A stretch of DNA of 64,000 bases from NCBI RefSeq assembly GCF_017876595.1, contig NZ_JAGIOG010000001.1:2728001-2792000 (forward strand). The letters are read 5' to 3'. The stretch comes from Aeromicrobium fastidiosum. Its GTDB lineage: Bacteria; Actinomycetota; Actinomycetes; Propionibacteriales; Nocardioidaceae. Of this stretch, positions 1 through 8,249 are shown in pieces (position 1 is the stretch's first letter; each line of letters starts with the position of its first letter). The position numbers were made by a program, and so were the translations under genes. The notes below the pieces were generated by a model that worked only from the letters and a program-made list of their open reading frames with translations, was not told the DNA's origin and made no database searches.

Positions 1-983
1 AGCGCCGAGTACGAGCACGTCGACGACAAGGACCTCGACCGGCTCTTCTACCGCAAGCCGTGGTGGCAGAAGCTCATCGTCATGGCGGGCGGACCCATGG
101 TCAACATCGTCATCGCGGTGTTCCTGTTCGCGATCGTGTTCATGGGCTTCGGGGCCATCACGCCCACCACGACCGTCCGGGCCGTGTCCGACTGCGCGAT
201 CAGCGACGCCGAGGCAGGGCGCACGTGCCAGGCGACCGATCCTGAGACGCCCGCCAGCAAGGCCGGGCTCGAGGCCGGCGACCGCATCACGGGGTTCAAC
301 GGCGAGGCGATCAGCGACTGGAAGGAGCTGTCCGAGGTCATCCGCGCCAACGGCTCCCGCGAGGCCACGATCGACTTCGTCCGCGACGGGCGCGACCTGA
401 GCGCGACCGTCGCCACCTCGGTGCTGGCCCGCGCCGACACCGACGATCCCACCAAGACCGTCGAGGTCGGCTTCCTCGGCGTCCAGCCCACCGAGGAGAT
501 GCAGCGGCAGGGCCCCGTCTACGTCGCCCAGGTCATGGGCGACTACGTCCAGGGCGCCGCCCAGGCGATCTGGCACCTGCCTGAGCGCATGGTCGACGTC
601 ACCAAGGCGGCGTTCGGTGCCGAGCGCGATCCCGAGGGACCCATCAGCGTCGTCGGCGCGAGCAGGGTCGCGGGGGAGTCGTTCACGGTCGACGACCCCA
701 CGTGGTCCGAGCGCGCCCAGCGCGTCCTGGTGCTGCTGGCGGGCCTCAACCTGTTCCTCGCGATGTTCAACTTCATCCCGTTGCTGCCCCTCGACGGCGG
801 CCACATCGCCGGTGCCCTGTGGGAGGCCGTCCGACGCGGGTTCGCGAAGCTGCGAGGGGCGCCCGATCCGGGCCACGTCGACGTCGCCAAGATGCTGCCC
901 GTGGCGTACGCCATGGGGGCGCTCCTTATGCTGATGAGCGTGATCTTGATCTACGCCGACATCGTCAACCCGGTATCCCTCTC

Positions 984-987
<4 letters not shown>
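1..987 (+). CDS. rseP: Site-2 intramembrane zinc metalloprotease, RseP/Rip1 family (5' end missing)
   Basis: The frame is open from base 1, so the N-terminus with the HExxH zinc motif lies upstream of the window. The visible part starts with [20 protein letters not shown], which is characteristic of RseP. A transmembrane segment follows, then a PDZ domain ([14 protein letters not shown]...), and a C-terminal membrane segment with the third zinc-ligand motif ([11 protein letters not shown]). The family cleaves anti-sigma factors and other single-span proteins within the membrane (regulated intramembrane proteolysis). Its stop codon overlaps the ispG start (ATGA, 984-987), so the two are probably translationally coupled. 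The rseP-ispG pairing is usual in actinobacteria. Confidence 0.93.
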
Positions 988-2129
<1,142 letters not shown>

Positions 2130-2164
2130 TCCCGACCTTCGGCACGACCGCCCCCTGCCGGACG

Positions 2165-2170
2165 TAGGCT
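2165..2170 (+). promoter_or_regulatory. Putative -10 (TAGGCT) for the GNAT gene
   Basis: TAGGCT fits the actinobacterial TANNNT -10 pattern and lies 25 nt before a GTG preceded by GGGAGG (2185-2190), so this transcript would carry a short leader with a ribosome binding site. No convincing -35. Confidence 0.45.
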
Positions 2171-2194
2171 GGGGGCACCCGATCGGGAGGAACA

Positions 2195-3037
2195 GTGCTG
2201 AAGACCACGTCGCAGGTTCGCGCGCTCACGCCCGATGACCTGCCCGAGCTGCATCTTCTGCTCGACCGCGACCCGCTGGTCAACCTGTTCGTCCGCAACC
2301 GGGTCGACTCCACGCGGCTGCAGGCCCGCTGGCTGGGCGGCCAGGTGTGGGGCTACTTCGAGGACGGCGTGCTGGTCTCGGCGTGCCACGCCGGCACCAA
2401 CCTCGTGCCGGTGCAGGCGACCCGCAAGGCGCTGCGGGCGTTCGCCGAGCGCGTGCTGGGCGACAACGTCCGCCCGTCGTCGATCGTCGGTCCCCGCGAC
2501 GCCGTCCTGCCGCTGTGGGAGCTGCTCGAGCCGCGGTGGGGTCCCGCTCGCTCGCCGCGCCTCGCGCAGCCGTTCATGGTGCTCGACCGCGACAGCCGCC
2601 TGACCCCCGACCCGCGCGTGCGGCCCGTGCTGATCGACGAGTTCGACACGATCTACCCGGCGTGCGTCGCGATGTTCACCGAGGAGGTCGGCGTCGACCC
2701 GGAGGCCGGCAGCCGCAGCGGCTATCGCGCTCGCGTCGCGCAGCTCATCTCGCAGGGCTGGGCGTTCGCGATCATCGAGGACGGCCAGGTGCTGTTCAAG
2801 ACCGAGGTCGGTGCCGCGACGCCGCAGGCCTGCCAGCTGCAGGGCGTCTACGTGCATCCCGACCTGCGGGGTCGCGGCATCGCGGGTCCGGCTCTGTCGG
2901 CGGTCGTGCGCCTGGTGCGTCAGACCGTGGCACCCGTCGTGACGCTGTACGTCAACGACCACAACACGCCCGCTCGCCGCGCGTACGAGCGCGTCGGCTT
3001 CGAGCACACCGAGACCTTCGCGTCGATCCTGCTGTGA
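2195..3037 (+). CDS. GNAT-family N-acetyltransferase with N-terminal DUF4081-like domain
   Basis: A 280-residue protein next to ispG, matching the place and size of the mycobacterial Rv2867c group. The C-terminal half is a GNAT fold. The acetyl-CoA binding motif is visible as GVYVHPDLRGRGIAGPAL (about residues 212-229), followed by LYVNDHNTPARRAYERVGF, typical of the last strand and helix. The N-terminal half resembles a second, degenerate GNAT-like domain. The acceptor substrate is unknown. The GTG start at 2195 has GGGAGG just upstream; no later start keeps the conserved N-terminal domain intact. Confidence 0.85.
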   Translation: MLKTTSQVRALTPDDLPELHLLLDRDPLVNLFVRNRVDSTRLQARWLGGQVWGYFEDGVLVSACHAGTNLVPVQATRKALRAFAERVLGDNVRPSSIVGPRDAVLPLWELLEPRWGPARSPRLAQPFMVLDRDSRLTPDPRVRPVLIDEFDTIYPACVAMFTEEVGVDPEAGSRSGYRARVAQLISQGWAFAIIEDGQVLFKTEVGAATPQACQLQGVYVHPDLRGRGIAGPALSAVVRLVRQTVAPVVTLYVNDHNTPARRAYERVGFEHTETFASILL

Positions 3038-3077
3038 GGCGGCGTGGCGACCTGCCCGATGCCACGGTGCGGGCGGC

Positions 3078-3083
3078 TAGGGT
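3078..3083 (+). promoter_or_regulatory. Leaderless-type -10 (TAGGGT)
   Basis: TAGGGT ends 7 nt before the ATG at 3090, the spacing expected if transcription starts at the start codon. There is no Shine-Dalgarno upstream of that ATG. Confidence 0.55.
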
Positions 3084-3089
3084 GCCTGC

Positions 3090-3452
3090 ATGAGTCGCGA
3101 CATCACCGTCATGGGCGGGGCCTTCATCGGCATCGGCATCCTGCACTTCGTCCGTCCCGAGCCGTTCGAGAAGATCGTGCCGAAGGCGCTGCCCCGCAAG
3201 AAGGACCTCGTGCTGGCCTCGGGCGTCGTCGAGATCGCGGCGGGCGCCATGATGCTGCACCCCCGCACGCGGCGGCTCGGCGGTCTGGGCGCCGTCGCGC
3301 TGCTGGCGGGAGTCTTCCCGGCCAACCTCCAGATGACGGCCGATGCGCTGCGCAGCTCGCGCGCGCCCCGCTGGTACAAGGCCGGCACCATCGCACGTCT
3401 GCCCCTGCAGGCACCCATGATCCGCATCGCGCTGAAGGCCGCCCGCAGCTGA
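3090..3452 (+). CDS. Small DoxX-like membrane protein
   Basis: A 120-residue protein with about three or four hydrophobic stretches (around residues 6-20, 42-57, 66-82 and the C-terminal third). Its features, including GGAFIGIGILHFVRPEPFEKIVP near the N-terminus split by a conserved-looking HFVRP, resemble small DoxX/DUF-type membrane proteins found singly in actinobacteria. No catalytic residues can be assigned and the physiological role is unknown. It is transcribed alone from an apparently leaderless promoter and is followed by proS with its own promoter. Confidence 0.7.
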   Translation: MSRDITVMGGAFIGIGILHFVRPEPFEKIVPKALPRKKDLVLASGVVEIAAGAMMLHPRTRRLGGLGAVALLAGVFPANLQMTADALRSSRAPRWYKAGTIARLPLQAPMIRIALKAARS

Positions 3453-3487
3453 CCGCCCACGGGGCGAGAGCCGTGCGCGACGACCGA

Positions 3488-3493
3488 TAGGCT
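3488..3493 (+). promoter_or_regulatory. Leaderless-type -10 (TAGGCT) of proS
   Basis: TAGGCT ends 8 nt before the ATG at 3501. The spacing supports 3501 rather than the ATG at 3507 as the proS start. Confidence 0.55.
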
Positions 3494-3500
3494 CGTCGCC

Positions 3501-5246
3501 ATGCGCATGTCGAAGCTCTTCCTCCGCACGCTCCGCGACGATCCCGCCGACGCCGAGGTGCCGAGCCACAAGCTCCTGGTGCGCGCCGGCTACATCCGCC
3601 GGGTCGCCCCCGGCATCTACTCCTGGCTGCCGCTGGGGCTCAAGGTGCTCGGGAAGGTCGAGAAGATCATCCGCGAGGAGATGGCCGAGATCGGGTCGCA
3701 GGAGGTCCGGTTCCCGGCGCTGCTGCCCCGGGAGCCCTACGAGGCGTCCAACCGCTGGACCGAGTACGGCCCCAACCTCTTCCGCCTGAAGGACCGTCGC
3801 GGCAACGACATGCTGCTCGGTCCGACGCACGAGGAGATGTTCGCGCTGCTCGTCAAGGATCTCTACTCGTCCTACAAGGACCTGCCGCTGAGCCTGTTCC
3901 AGATCCAGACCAAGTACCGCGACGAGGCGCGCCCGCGAGCCGGCATCCTGCGCGGTCGCGAGTTCATCATGAAGGACTCGTACTCTTTCGACGTCGACGA
4001 CGCCGGGCTGGAGCGCTCGTACCAGGCCCACCGCGAGGCCTACGTCCGCATTTTCGACCGCCTCGGCTTCGAGTACGTCATCGTGCACGCCGACTCCGGC
4101 GCGATGGGTGGCTCTGCGAGCGAGGAGTTCCTGGCAGTCTCCGACACCGGAGAGGACACCTTCGTCCGCTCGCCCGGCGGCTACGCGGCCAACGTCGAGG
4201 CCGTCACGACGATCGCCCCCGCGCCGGTCCCGTTCGACGGTCTGCCCGCGGCGCACGCCGAGCAGACGCCCGACACCCCGACCATCGCGACCCTCGTGGC
4301 GCACCTCGACGAGGCGTTCCCTCGGGACGACCGTCCGTGGCACGCGTCCGACACGCTCAAGAACGTGCTCGTGATGCTGCGTCACCCCGACGGCACCCGC
4401 GAGCCCCTCGCGATCGGCGTGCCCGGCGATCGCGAGGTCGACGCCAAGCGCCTCGAAGCCGCTGTGTCGCCGGCCGAGGTCGAGCCCTTCGGCGAGGCGG
4501 AGTTCGTCGCGAACCCCGCGCTCGTCAAGGGCTACATCGGGCCCGGCGTGCTGGGCGCCGACAACGTGTCCGGCATCCGCTACCTGACGGATCCGCGCGT
4601 CGTCGACGGCACGCGGTGGGTCACGGGCGCCAACGAGAAGGGGTCGCACGTCATCGACCTCGTCGCAGGCCGCGACTTCACCTCCGAGGGGACGATCGAG
4701 GCCGCCGAGGTGCGCGCTGGCGACCCCGCACCTGACGGCTCGGGCCCGCTCGAGCTGGCTCGAGGCATAGAGATGGGCCACATCTTCCAGCTTGGTCGCA
4801 AGTACGCCGAGGTGCTCGACCTCAAGGTGCTCGACGAGAACGGCAAGCTCGTCACCGTCACGATGGGCTCGTACGGCGTCGGCGTCTCACGCGCGGTCGC
4901 GGCTGTCGCGGAGTACGCGCACGACGACGCGGGCCTGATCTGGCCCAAGGAGCTCGCGCCCTTCGACATCCACCTCATCGTGGCCGGCAAGGACGAGGCC
5001 GTCGTCGCGGGTGCCGAGCAGGTCTACGCCGATCTCGTGGGCGAGGGCTTCGACGTGCTGTTCGACGACCGGCCCGGCAAGGTGTCGCTGGGCGTCAAGT
5101 TCAAGGACGCCGAGCTGGTGGGCGTCCCGACGATCGTCGTGGTCGGCAAGGGCTTCGCCGACGGCGTCGTCGAGGTCAAGGACCGTGCCACGGGCGAGCG
5201 CCAGGACGTCCCCCTGGCCGAGCTGATCGCGACCCTCCGCGCCTGA
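3501..5246 (+). CDS. proS: Prolyl-tRNA synthetase, bacterial type with insertion domain
   Basis: ProRS charges tRNA-Pro with proline in the cytoplasm. The 581-residue product has the bacterial class II layout. The N-terminal catalytic motif region includes [20 protein letters not shown]. Motif 2 is visible as [18 protein letters not shown] near residues 137-154. An editing (INS) domain of about 180 residues comes next, then motif 3 ([16 protein letters not shown]). The C-terminal anticodon-binding domain contains [20 protein letters not shown]. The ATG at 3501 matches the promoter spacing; a second ATG two codons later is possible. Confidence 0.97.
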   Translation: MRMSKLFLRTLRDDPADAEVPSHKLLVRAGYIRRVAPGIYSWLPLGLKVLGKVEKIIREEMAEIGSQEVRFPALLPREPYEASNRWTEYGPNLFRLKDRRGNDMLLGPTHEEMFALLVKDLYSSYKDLPLSLFQIQTKYRDEARPRAGILRGREFIMKDSYSFDVDDAGLERSYQAHREAYVRIFDRLGFEYVIVHADSGAMGGSASEEFLAVSDTGEDTFVRSPGGYAANVEAVTTIAPAPVPFDGLPAAHAEQTPDTPTIATLVAHLDEAFPRDDRPWHASDTLKNVLVMLRHPDGTREPLAIGVPGDREVDAKRLEAAVSPAEVEPFGEAEFVANPALVKGYIGPGVLGADNVSGIRYLTDPRVVDGTRWVTGANEKGSHVIDLVAGRDFTSEGTIEAAEVRAGDPAPDGSGPLELARGIEMGHIFQLGRKYAEVLDLKVLDENGKLVTVTMGSYGVGVSRAVAAVAEYAHDDAGLIWPKELAPFDIHLIVAGKDEAVVAGAEQVYADLVGEGFDVLFDDRPGKVSLGVKFKDAELVGVPTIVVVGKGFADGVVEVKDRATGERQDVPLAELIATLRA

Positions 5247-5258
5247 AGGGGCGAGAGG

Positions 5259-5663
5259 TCAGGGGAGACCCGGGAAGGCCTTCGGCTCCGCGCCCCACGT
5301 GAGCTCGGCAAGAGCCGAGCGACGCAGGTGGGTGATCGCGAGCGCCCTCAGATCGCCCTCGGCCTCTCCGGCCAGGGTCAGGGTCGCGGCGCTGATGCGG
5401 CTCTCGAGCGACTGCGCCGCCGCGCTCGCCTGCGCCCGTGTCGTGAGCGGGCCCGCGGCGTAGCCGAGCGCGGCCACGACCGGCTCGAGGCCCAGCGAGC
5501 GCACCGCGGCGAGCAACGCGTCGCGCGTGTCGCGGTGGGCCCGGTAGGAGGTGCCGGCGCGCTTGCGCAGTCCGTCGACGCGGGCACCGACGACGGGGTA
5601 GAGCCACACCGCCTCGTGCTCGAGCGCGAGCCAGGCCTGCACCGCCTGCTCGACGGGAGTCAT
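5259..5663 (-). CDS. Ferritin-like DUF4439 protein
   Basis: A 134-residue, mostly helical protein starting MTPVEQAVQAWLALEHEAVW. The pattern of Glu and His in the first helix (ALEHEAVWLY) and Arg/His-rich second helix is that of the DUF4439 ferritin-like family, whose mycobacterial member Rv2844 sits in the same place beside proS. Metal binding is inferred from the family and has not been demonstrated. I shortened the reading frame to the ATG at 5663: it overlaps the stop of the upstream gene (ATGA, 5660-5663), while the upstream extension is Arg-rich shadow sequence. Confidence 0.8.
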   Translation of the reverse strand: MTPVEQAVQAWLALEHEAVWLYPVVGARVDGLRKRAGTSYRAHRDTRDALLAAVRSLGLEPVVAALGYAAGPLTTRAQASAAAQSLESRISAATLTLAGEAEGDLRALAITHLRRSALAELTWGAEPKAFPGLP

Positions 5664-6142
5664 CGCAGCTCCCCGATGATGCGCTGGGCCTGGGCGTGAC
5701 CCGCCGACGCTGAGGCCAGCACCCGCACGAGGGCCGCCGAGCCGGCCGAGCGGGCGTCGCGGGCGCGGGCCTCGGCGGCCTCGCCGAAGGCGGTGTCGAG
5801 GGCCCGGAGGGCAGCTCGTGCATCTGCCGGGGGAGCGGTGGACGGGCTCGCGGTCGCGCCGCCCATCGCGGCGAGCTGCTCGCGGACCGTCCGGGCGACG
5901 GGCACGAGGTCGAGCGACGGGTGTGTGGCGACCGTGGCCTCGACGGCAGCCAGCAGACCTGCGGTGGACGTCGCCGCGCGGCGCAGGACACGGGTGTCGT
6001 CGGGGTCGGGCAGCGGCTTGGGATCGAGCCCGACGGCGTCGGCGACGTCGTCGAGGCGGCCCGTGCGCTCGCCCGCCACGAGGAGTCCGGCACCCACGGC
6101 GACGGCCGTGCCGGTGCCGATCAGCACACGGCGAGTCATCAT
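5660..6142 (-). CDS. Conserved Ala-rich exported/membrane-anchored protein
   Basis: A 160-residue protein with an N-terminal Arg pair and hydrophobic segment (TRRVLIGTGTAVAVGAGLLV), probably a signal sequence or membrane anchor, followed by an Ala-rich helical domain. It corresponds in position and composition to mycobacterial Rv2843, between proS and rimP. Function is unknown. The coupling with the downstream DUF4439 gene suggests a two-gene unit. The first of two adjacent ATGs (6142) lies 7 nt after a TAGCCT hexamer and fits a leaderless transcript. Confidence 0.72.
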   Translation of the reverse strand: MMTRRVLIGTGTAVAVGAGLLVAGERTGRLDDVADAVGLDPKPLPDPDDTRVLRRAATSTAGLLAAVEATVATHPSLDLVPVARTVREQLAAMGGATASPSTAPPADARAALRALDTAFGEAAEARARDARSAGSAALVRVLASASAGHAQAQRIIGELR

Positions 6143-6148
6143 CCCGGC

Positions 6149-6154
6149 AGGCTA
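6149..6154 (-). promoter_or_regulatory. Leaderless-type -10 (TAGCCT)
   Basis: On the minus strand TAGCCT ends 7 nt before the ATG at 6142. It faces the rimP promoter, giving a compact divergent region of about 140 bp. Confidence 0.55.
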
Positions 6155-6213
6155 TCCGACGTCCACCCACCGGCCACGACGTCGTGGCGGTCGGGGCACC
6201 CTCCAGCACCCGA

Positions 6214-6219
6214 TAGGGT
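6214..6219 (+). promoter_or_regulatory. Putative -10 (TAGGGT) of the rimP-nusA cluster
   Basis: TAGGGT lies 62 nt before the rimP ATG, which has its own ribosome binding site (GACGGAGGA, 6266-6274). It would give a leader of about 55 nt. Confidence 0.45.
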
Positions 6220-6280
6220 GGACCGAGGCACCACGGCGGGCGACACATCCCCGCCGACAACCGAAGACGGAGGACGCACC

Positions 6281-6736
6281 ATGACCGACAGTCTGGAGAC
6301 CCTCGTCGAGAGCACCGTGACGTCGCTGGGGCTCGATCTGGAGGCCCTCGACCTCACGCCCGCGGGCAACAAGCGGGTCCTGCGCATCGCGGTCGACCGC
6401 GACGGCGGGGTCGGCATCGACCACATCACCGACGCGACCCGCGCGCTGTCCGAGGTGCTCGACTCCTCCGACGTCATGGGCGAGCAGCCCTACACGCTCG
6501 AGGTCACCTCGCGCGGCGTCGATCGTCCGCTGACCGAGCCGCGGCACTGGCGGCGCAACGAGGGACGCCTCGTGCGCCTGCGGCTCGACGGGGACGACTC
6601 GTCCGTCGACGGGCGCATCGGTGCCAGCGACGACAACGGCGTCGAGATCCTCGGCCGCGCCGGAGAGACCCGCTACGCCTACACCGACATCACCTCAGCC
6701 CTCGTGCAGGTCGAGCTCAACCGTAAGGACACCTGA
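6281..6736 (+). CDS. rimP: Ribosome maturation factor RimP
   Basis: RimP assists late 30S subunit assembly. The 151-residue product has the two-domain layout: an N-terminal alpha/beta domain (VESTVTSLGLDLEALDLTPA, VDRDGGVGIDH, then the TLEVTSRGVDRPL signature around residues 69-81) and a C-terminal SH3-like barrel. The ATG at 6281 follows GACGGAGGA by six bases, and upstream sequence in this frame has no family similarity. The stop shares one base with the nusA ATG (TGATG), so the genes are probably coupled. This is the usual first gene of the nusA-infB cluster. Confidence 0.95.
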   Translation: MTDSLETLVESTVTSLGLDLEALDLTPAGNKRVLRIAVDRDGGVGIDHITDATRALSEVLDSSDVMGEQPYTLEVTSRGVDRPLTEPRHWRRNEGRLVRLRLDGDDSSVDGRIGASDDNGVEILGRAGETRYAYTDITSALVQVELNRKDT

Positions 6737-7773
6737 TGGACATCGACATGGCGGCGCTGCGCGCCCTGGAGCGCGAGAAGGAGATCCCCTTCGAGGCGAT
6801 CTGCGAGGCCATCGAGACGGCGCTGCTCTCGGCGTACCAGAAGACCGGCATCGCCAAGCAGCACGCGCGCGTCGAGCTCGACCGCGCGTCGGGCCACGTG
6901 ACGGTGTGGGCCAAGGAGCGCATCGAGGCACCGCCGGCACCCGAGCCCGTCGAGGGCGAGGAGCCCGCGCCGCGCCCGCCCGCGACGTTCACGCCCGAGT
7001 TCGACGACACCCCCGACGACTTCGGCCGGTTCGCCGCGACGATCGCTCGCCAGCTCATCATGCAGAAGATCCGCGACGCCGAGGACGAGTCGAAGTACGG
7101 CGAGTTCTCGGGCAAGGTCGGCGACATCGTCTCGGGCGTCATCCAGCAGGCCCGCAACCCTCAGGACGTCATGCTCGACCTCGGCCGGGTCGAGGCGATC
7201 CTGACCGGCACCGAGCGCGTGCCCGAGGAGAAGTACGCCCACGGCGAGCGCCTGAAGGCATACGTCTACGAGGTCGAGAAGGGACTGCGGGGCCCGCGGG
7301 TCAAGGTCTCGCGCACGCACCCCAACCTGGTCAAGCTGCTGTTCGCCCTCGAGGTGCCCGAGATCGCCGACAACTCGGTCGAGATCATCGCGATCGCCCG
7401 CGAGGCCGGGCACCGCACCAAGATCGCCGTGCGCGCCAACGTGCCCGGCGTCAACGCCAAGGGCTCGTGCATCGGCCCCATGGGCCAGCGCGTGCGCAAC
7501 GTGATGCACGAGCTGCATGGCGAGAAGATCGACATCGTCGACTTCAGCGACGACCCGGCCGAGTTCATCGGCCACGCGCTGTCGCCGTCGCAGGTGCGCA
7601 GCGTCACGATCGTCGACGAGTCGACCCGGTCGGCGCGCGTCGTCGTGCCCGATTTCCAGCTGTCGCTCGCGATCGGCAAGGAGGGCCAGAACGCCCGCCT
7701 CGCCGCGAAGCTGACCGGATGGCGCATCGACATCCGCTCCGACACCGAGGCACCGCGCGAGCAGGCCGACTGA
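6736..7773 (+). CDS. nusA: Transcription termination/antitermination factor NusA
   Basis: NusA binds RNA polymerase and modulates pausing, termination and antitermination. The 345 residues show an N-terminal polymerase-binding domain (DIDMAALRALEREKEIPFEA), an S1 domain (about 130-200, GKVGDIVSGVIQQARNP), and tandem KH domains with GXXG-type loops (NAKGSCIGPMGQRVRNV near 240 and AIGKEGQNARLAAKLTGW near 312). It lacks the C-terminal acidic repeats of enterobacterial NusA, as is normal in actinobacteria. It overlaps rimP by one base and is followed 3 nt later by ylxR. Confidence 0.97.
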   Translation: MDIDMAALRALEREKEIPFEAICEAIETALLSAYQKTGIAKQHARVELDRASGHVTVWAKERIEAPPAPEPVEGEEPAPRPPATFTPEFDDTPDDFGRFAATIARQLIMQKIRDAEDESKYGEFSGKVGDIVSGVIQQARNPQDVMLDLGRVEAILTGTERVPEEKYAHGERLKAYVYEVEKGLRGPRVKVSRTHPNLVKLLFALEVPEIADNSVEIIAIAREAGHRTKIAVRANVPGVNAKGSCIGPMGQRVRNVMHELHGEKIDIVDFSDDPAEFIGHALSPSQVRSVTIVDESTRSARVVVPDFQLSLAIGKEGQNARLAAKLTGWRIDIRSDTEAPREQAD

Positions 7774-7776
7774 CCG

Positions 7777-8109
7777 ATGGCGCAACCTCTTCGCCAAACG
7801 GGTAGACTGGTCGAGGTCGTCCGGACGTGCATCGGTTGCAGGCAGCGCTCGGACAAGACCGATCTGGTGCGATTCGTCGCAGTTCAAGGGTCCACGGCAA
7901 CGGTCGTGACGCCCGATCTGCGCGGAACGCTGCCGGGACGAGGGGCGCACCTGCACCCCACGACCCGGTGCCTGGATCTGGCGACACGCCGCAAGGCGTT
8001 CGGTCGGGCCCTTCGAGTCGAGGGGCCGCTCGACCTGGACGCCGTGGCCGGCATCGTCACGGATCGAGAACCTCAGCATGACCACGAGGAGCGCAACAGC
8101 GCTCCCTGA
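7777..8109 (+). CDS. ylxR: YlxR-family RNA-binding protein (DUF448)
   Basis: A small basic protein (110 residues as called) with the family hallmark VRTCIGCRQRSDKTDLVRFV, a short Cys pair and the GRGAHLHPTTRCLDLA motif. YlxR proteins bind RNA or RNase P and nearly always sit between nusA and infB. The start is uncertain. The ATG at 7777 gives a 14-residue leader before the conserved core, and no alternative start codon with a ribosome binding site is obvious. The hexamer TAGACT at 7803-7808, inside the N-terminal codons, could be an internal -10 element. Confidence 0.85.
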   Translation: MAQPLRQTGRLVEVVRTCIGCRQRSDKTDLVRFVAVQGSTATVVTPDLRGTLPGRGAHLHPTTRCLDLATRRKAFGRALRVEGPLDLDAVAGIVTDREPQHDHEERNSAP

Positions 8110-8155
8110 CCGAAATCGGAGCACTCGCTCATGTCCCACATGAATGGCCTCGGCC

Positions 8156-8183
8156 GATGAGTACTGCGCGATGAGTACTGCGC
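8156..8183 (+). repeat. Two tandem 14-bp direct repeats upstream of infB
   Basis: GATGAGTACTGCGC occurs twice without a gap (8156-8169 and 8170-8183), followed by a partial third copy (AATGAGCAC). It lies in the 140-bp leader between ylxR and infB and has no coding role. Confidence 0.8.
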
Positions 8184-8215
8184 AATGAGCACGTTCGTCA
8201 ACTAGTGGTCTGATC

Positions 8216-8245
8216 CTCCTTCGGGGTCGGACCCCCCTGAAGGAG
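8216..8245 (+). promoter_or_regulatory. Hairpin sequestering the infB Shine-Dalgarno
   Basis: CTCCTTC (8216-8222) pairs exactly with GAAGGAG (8239-8245), and GGGG (8223-8226) with CCCC (8234-8237), leaving a one-base bulge (T8238) and a 7-nt loop. The paired 3' arm contains AAGGAG (8240-8245), the only good ribosome binding site for the GTG at 8250. The folded leader would therefore hide it. Control of translation initiation is inferred. Confidence 0.6.
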
Positions 8246-8249
8246 AAAA

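Noticed and set aside
5664-6260. N-terminal extension of the DUF4439 protein
   Set aside because: It is in the shadow frame of the upstream gene; the ATG at 5663 overlaps that gene's stop and gives the family length.
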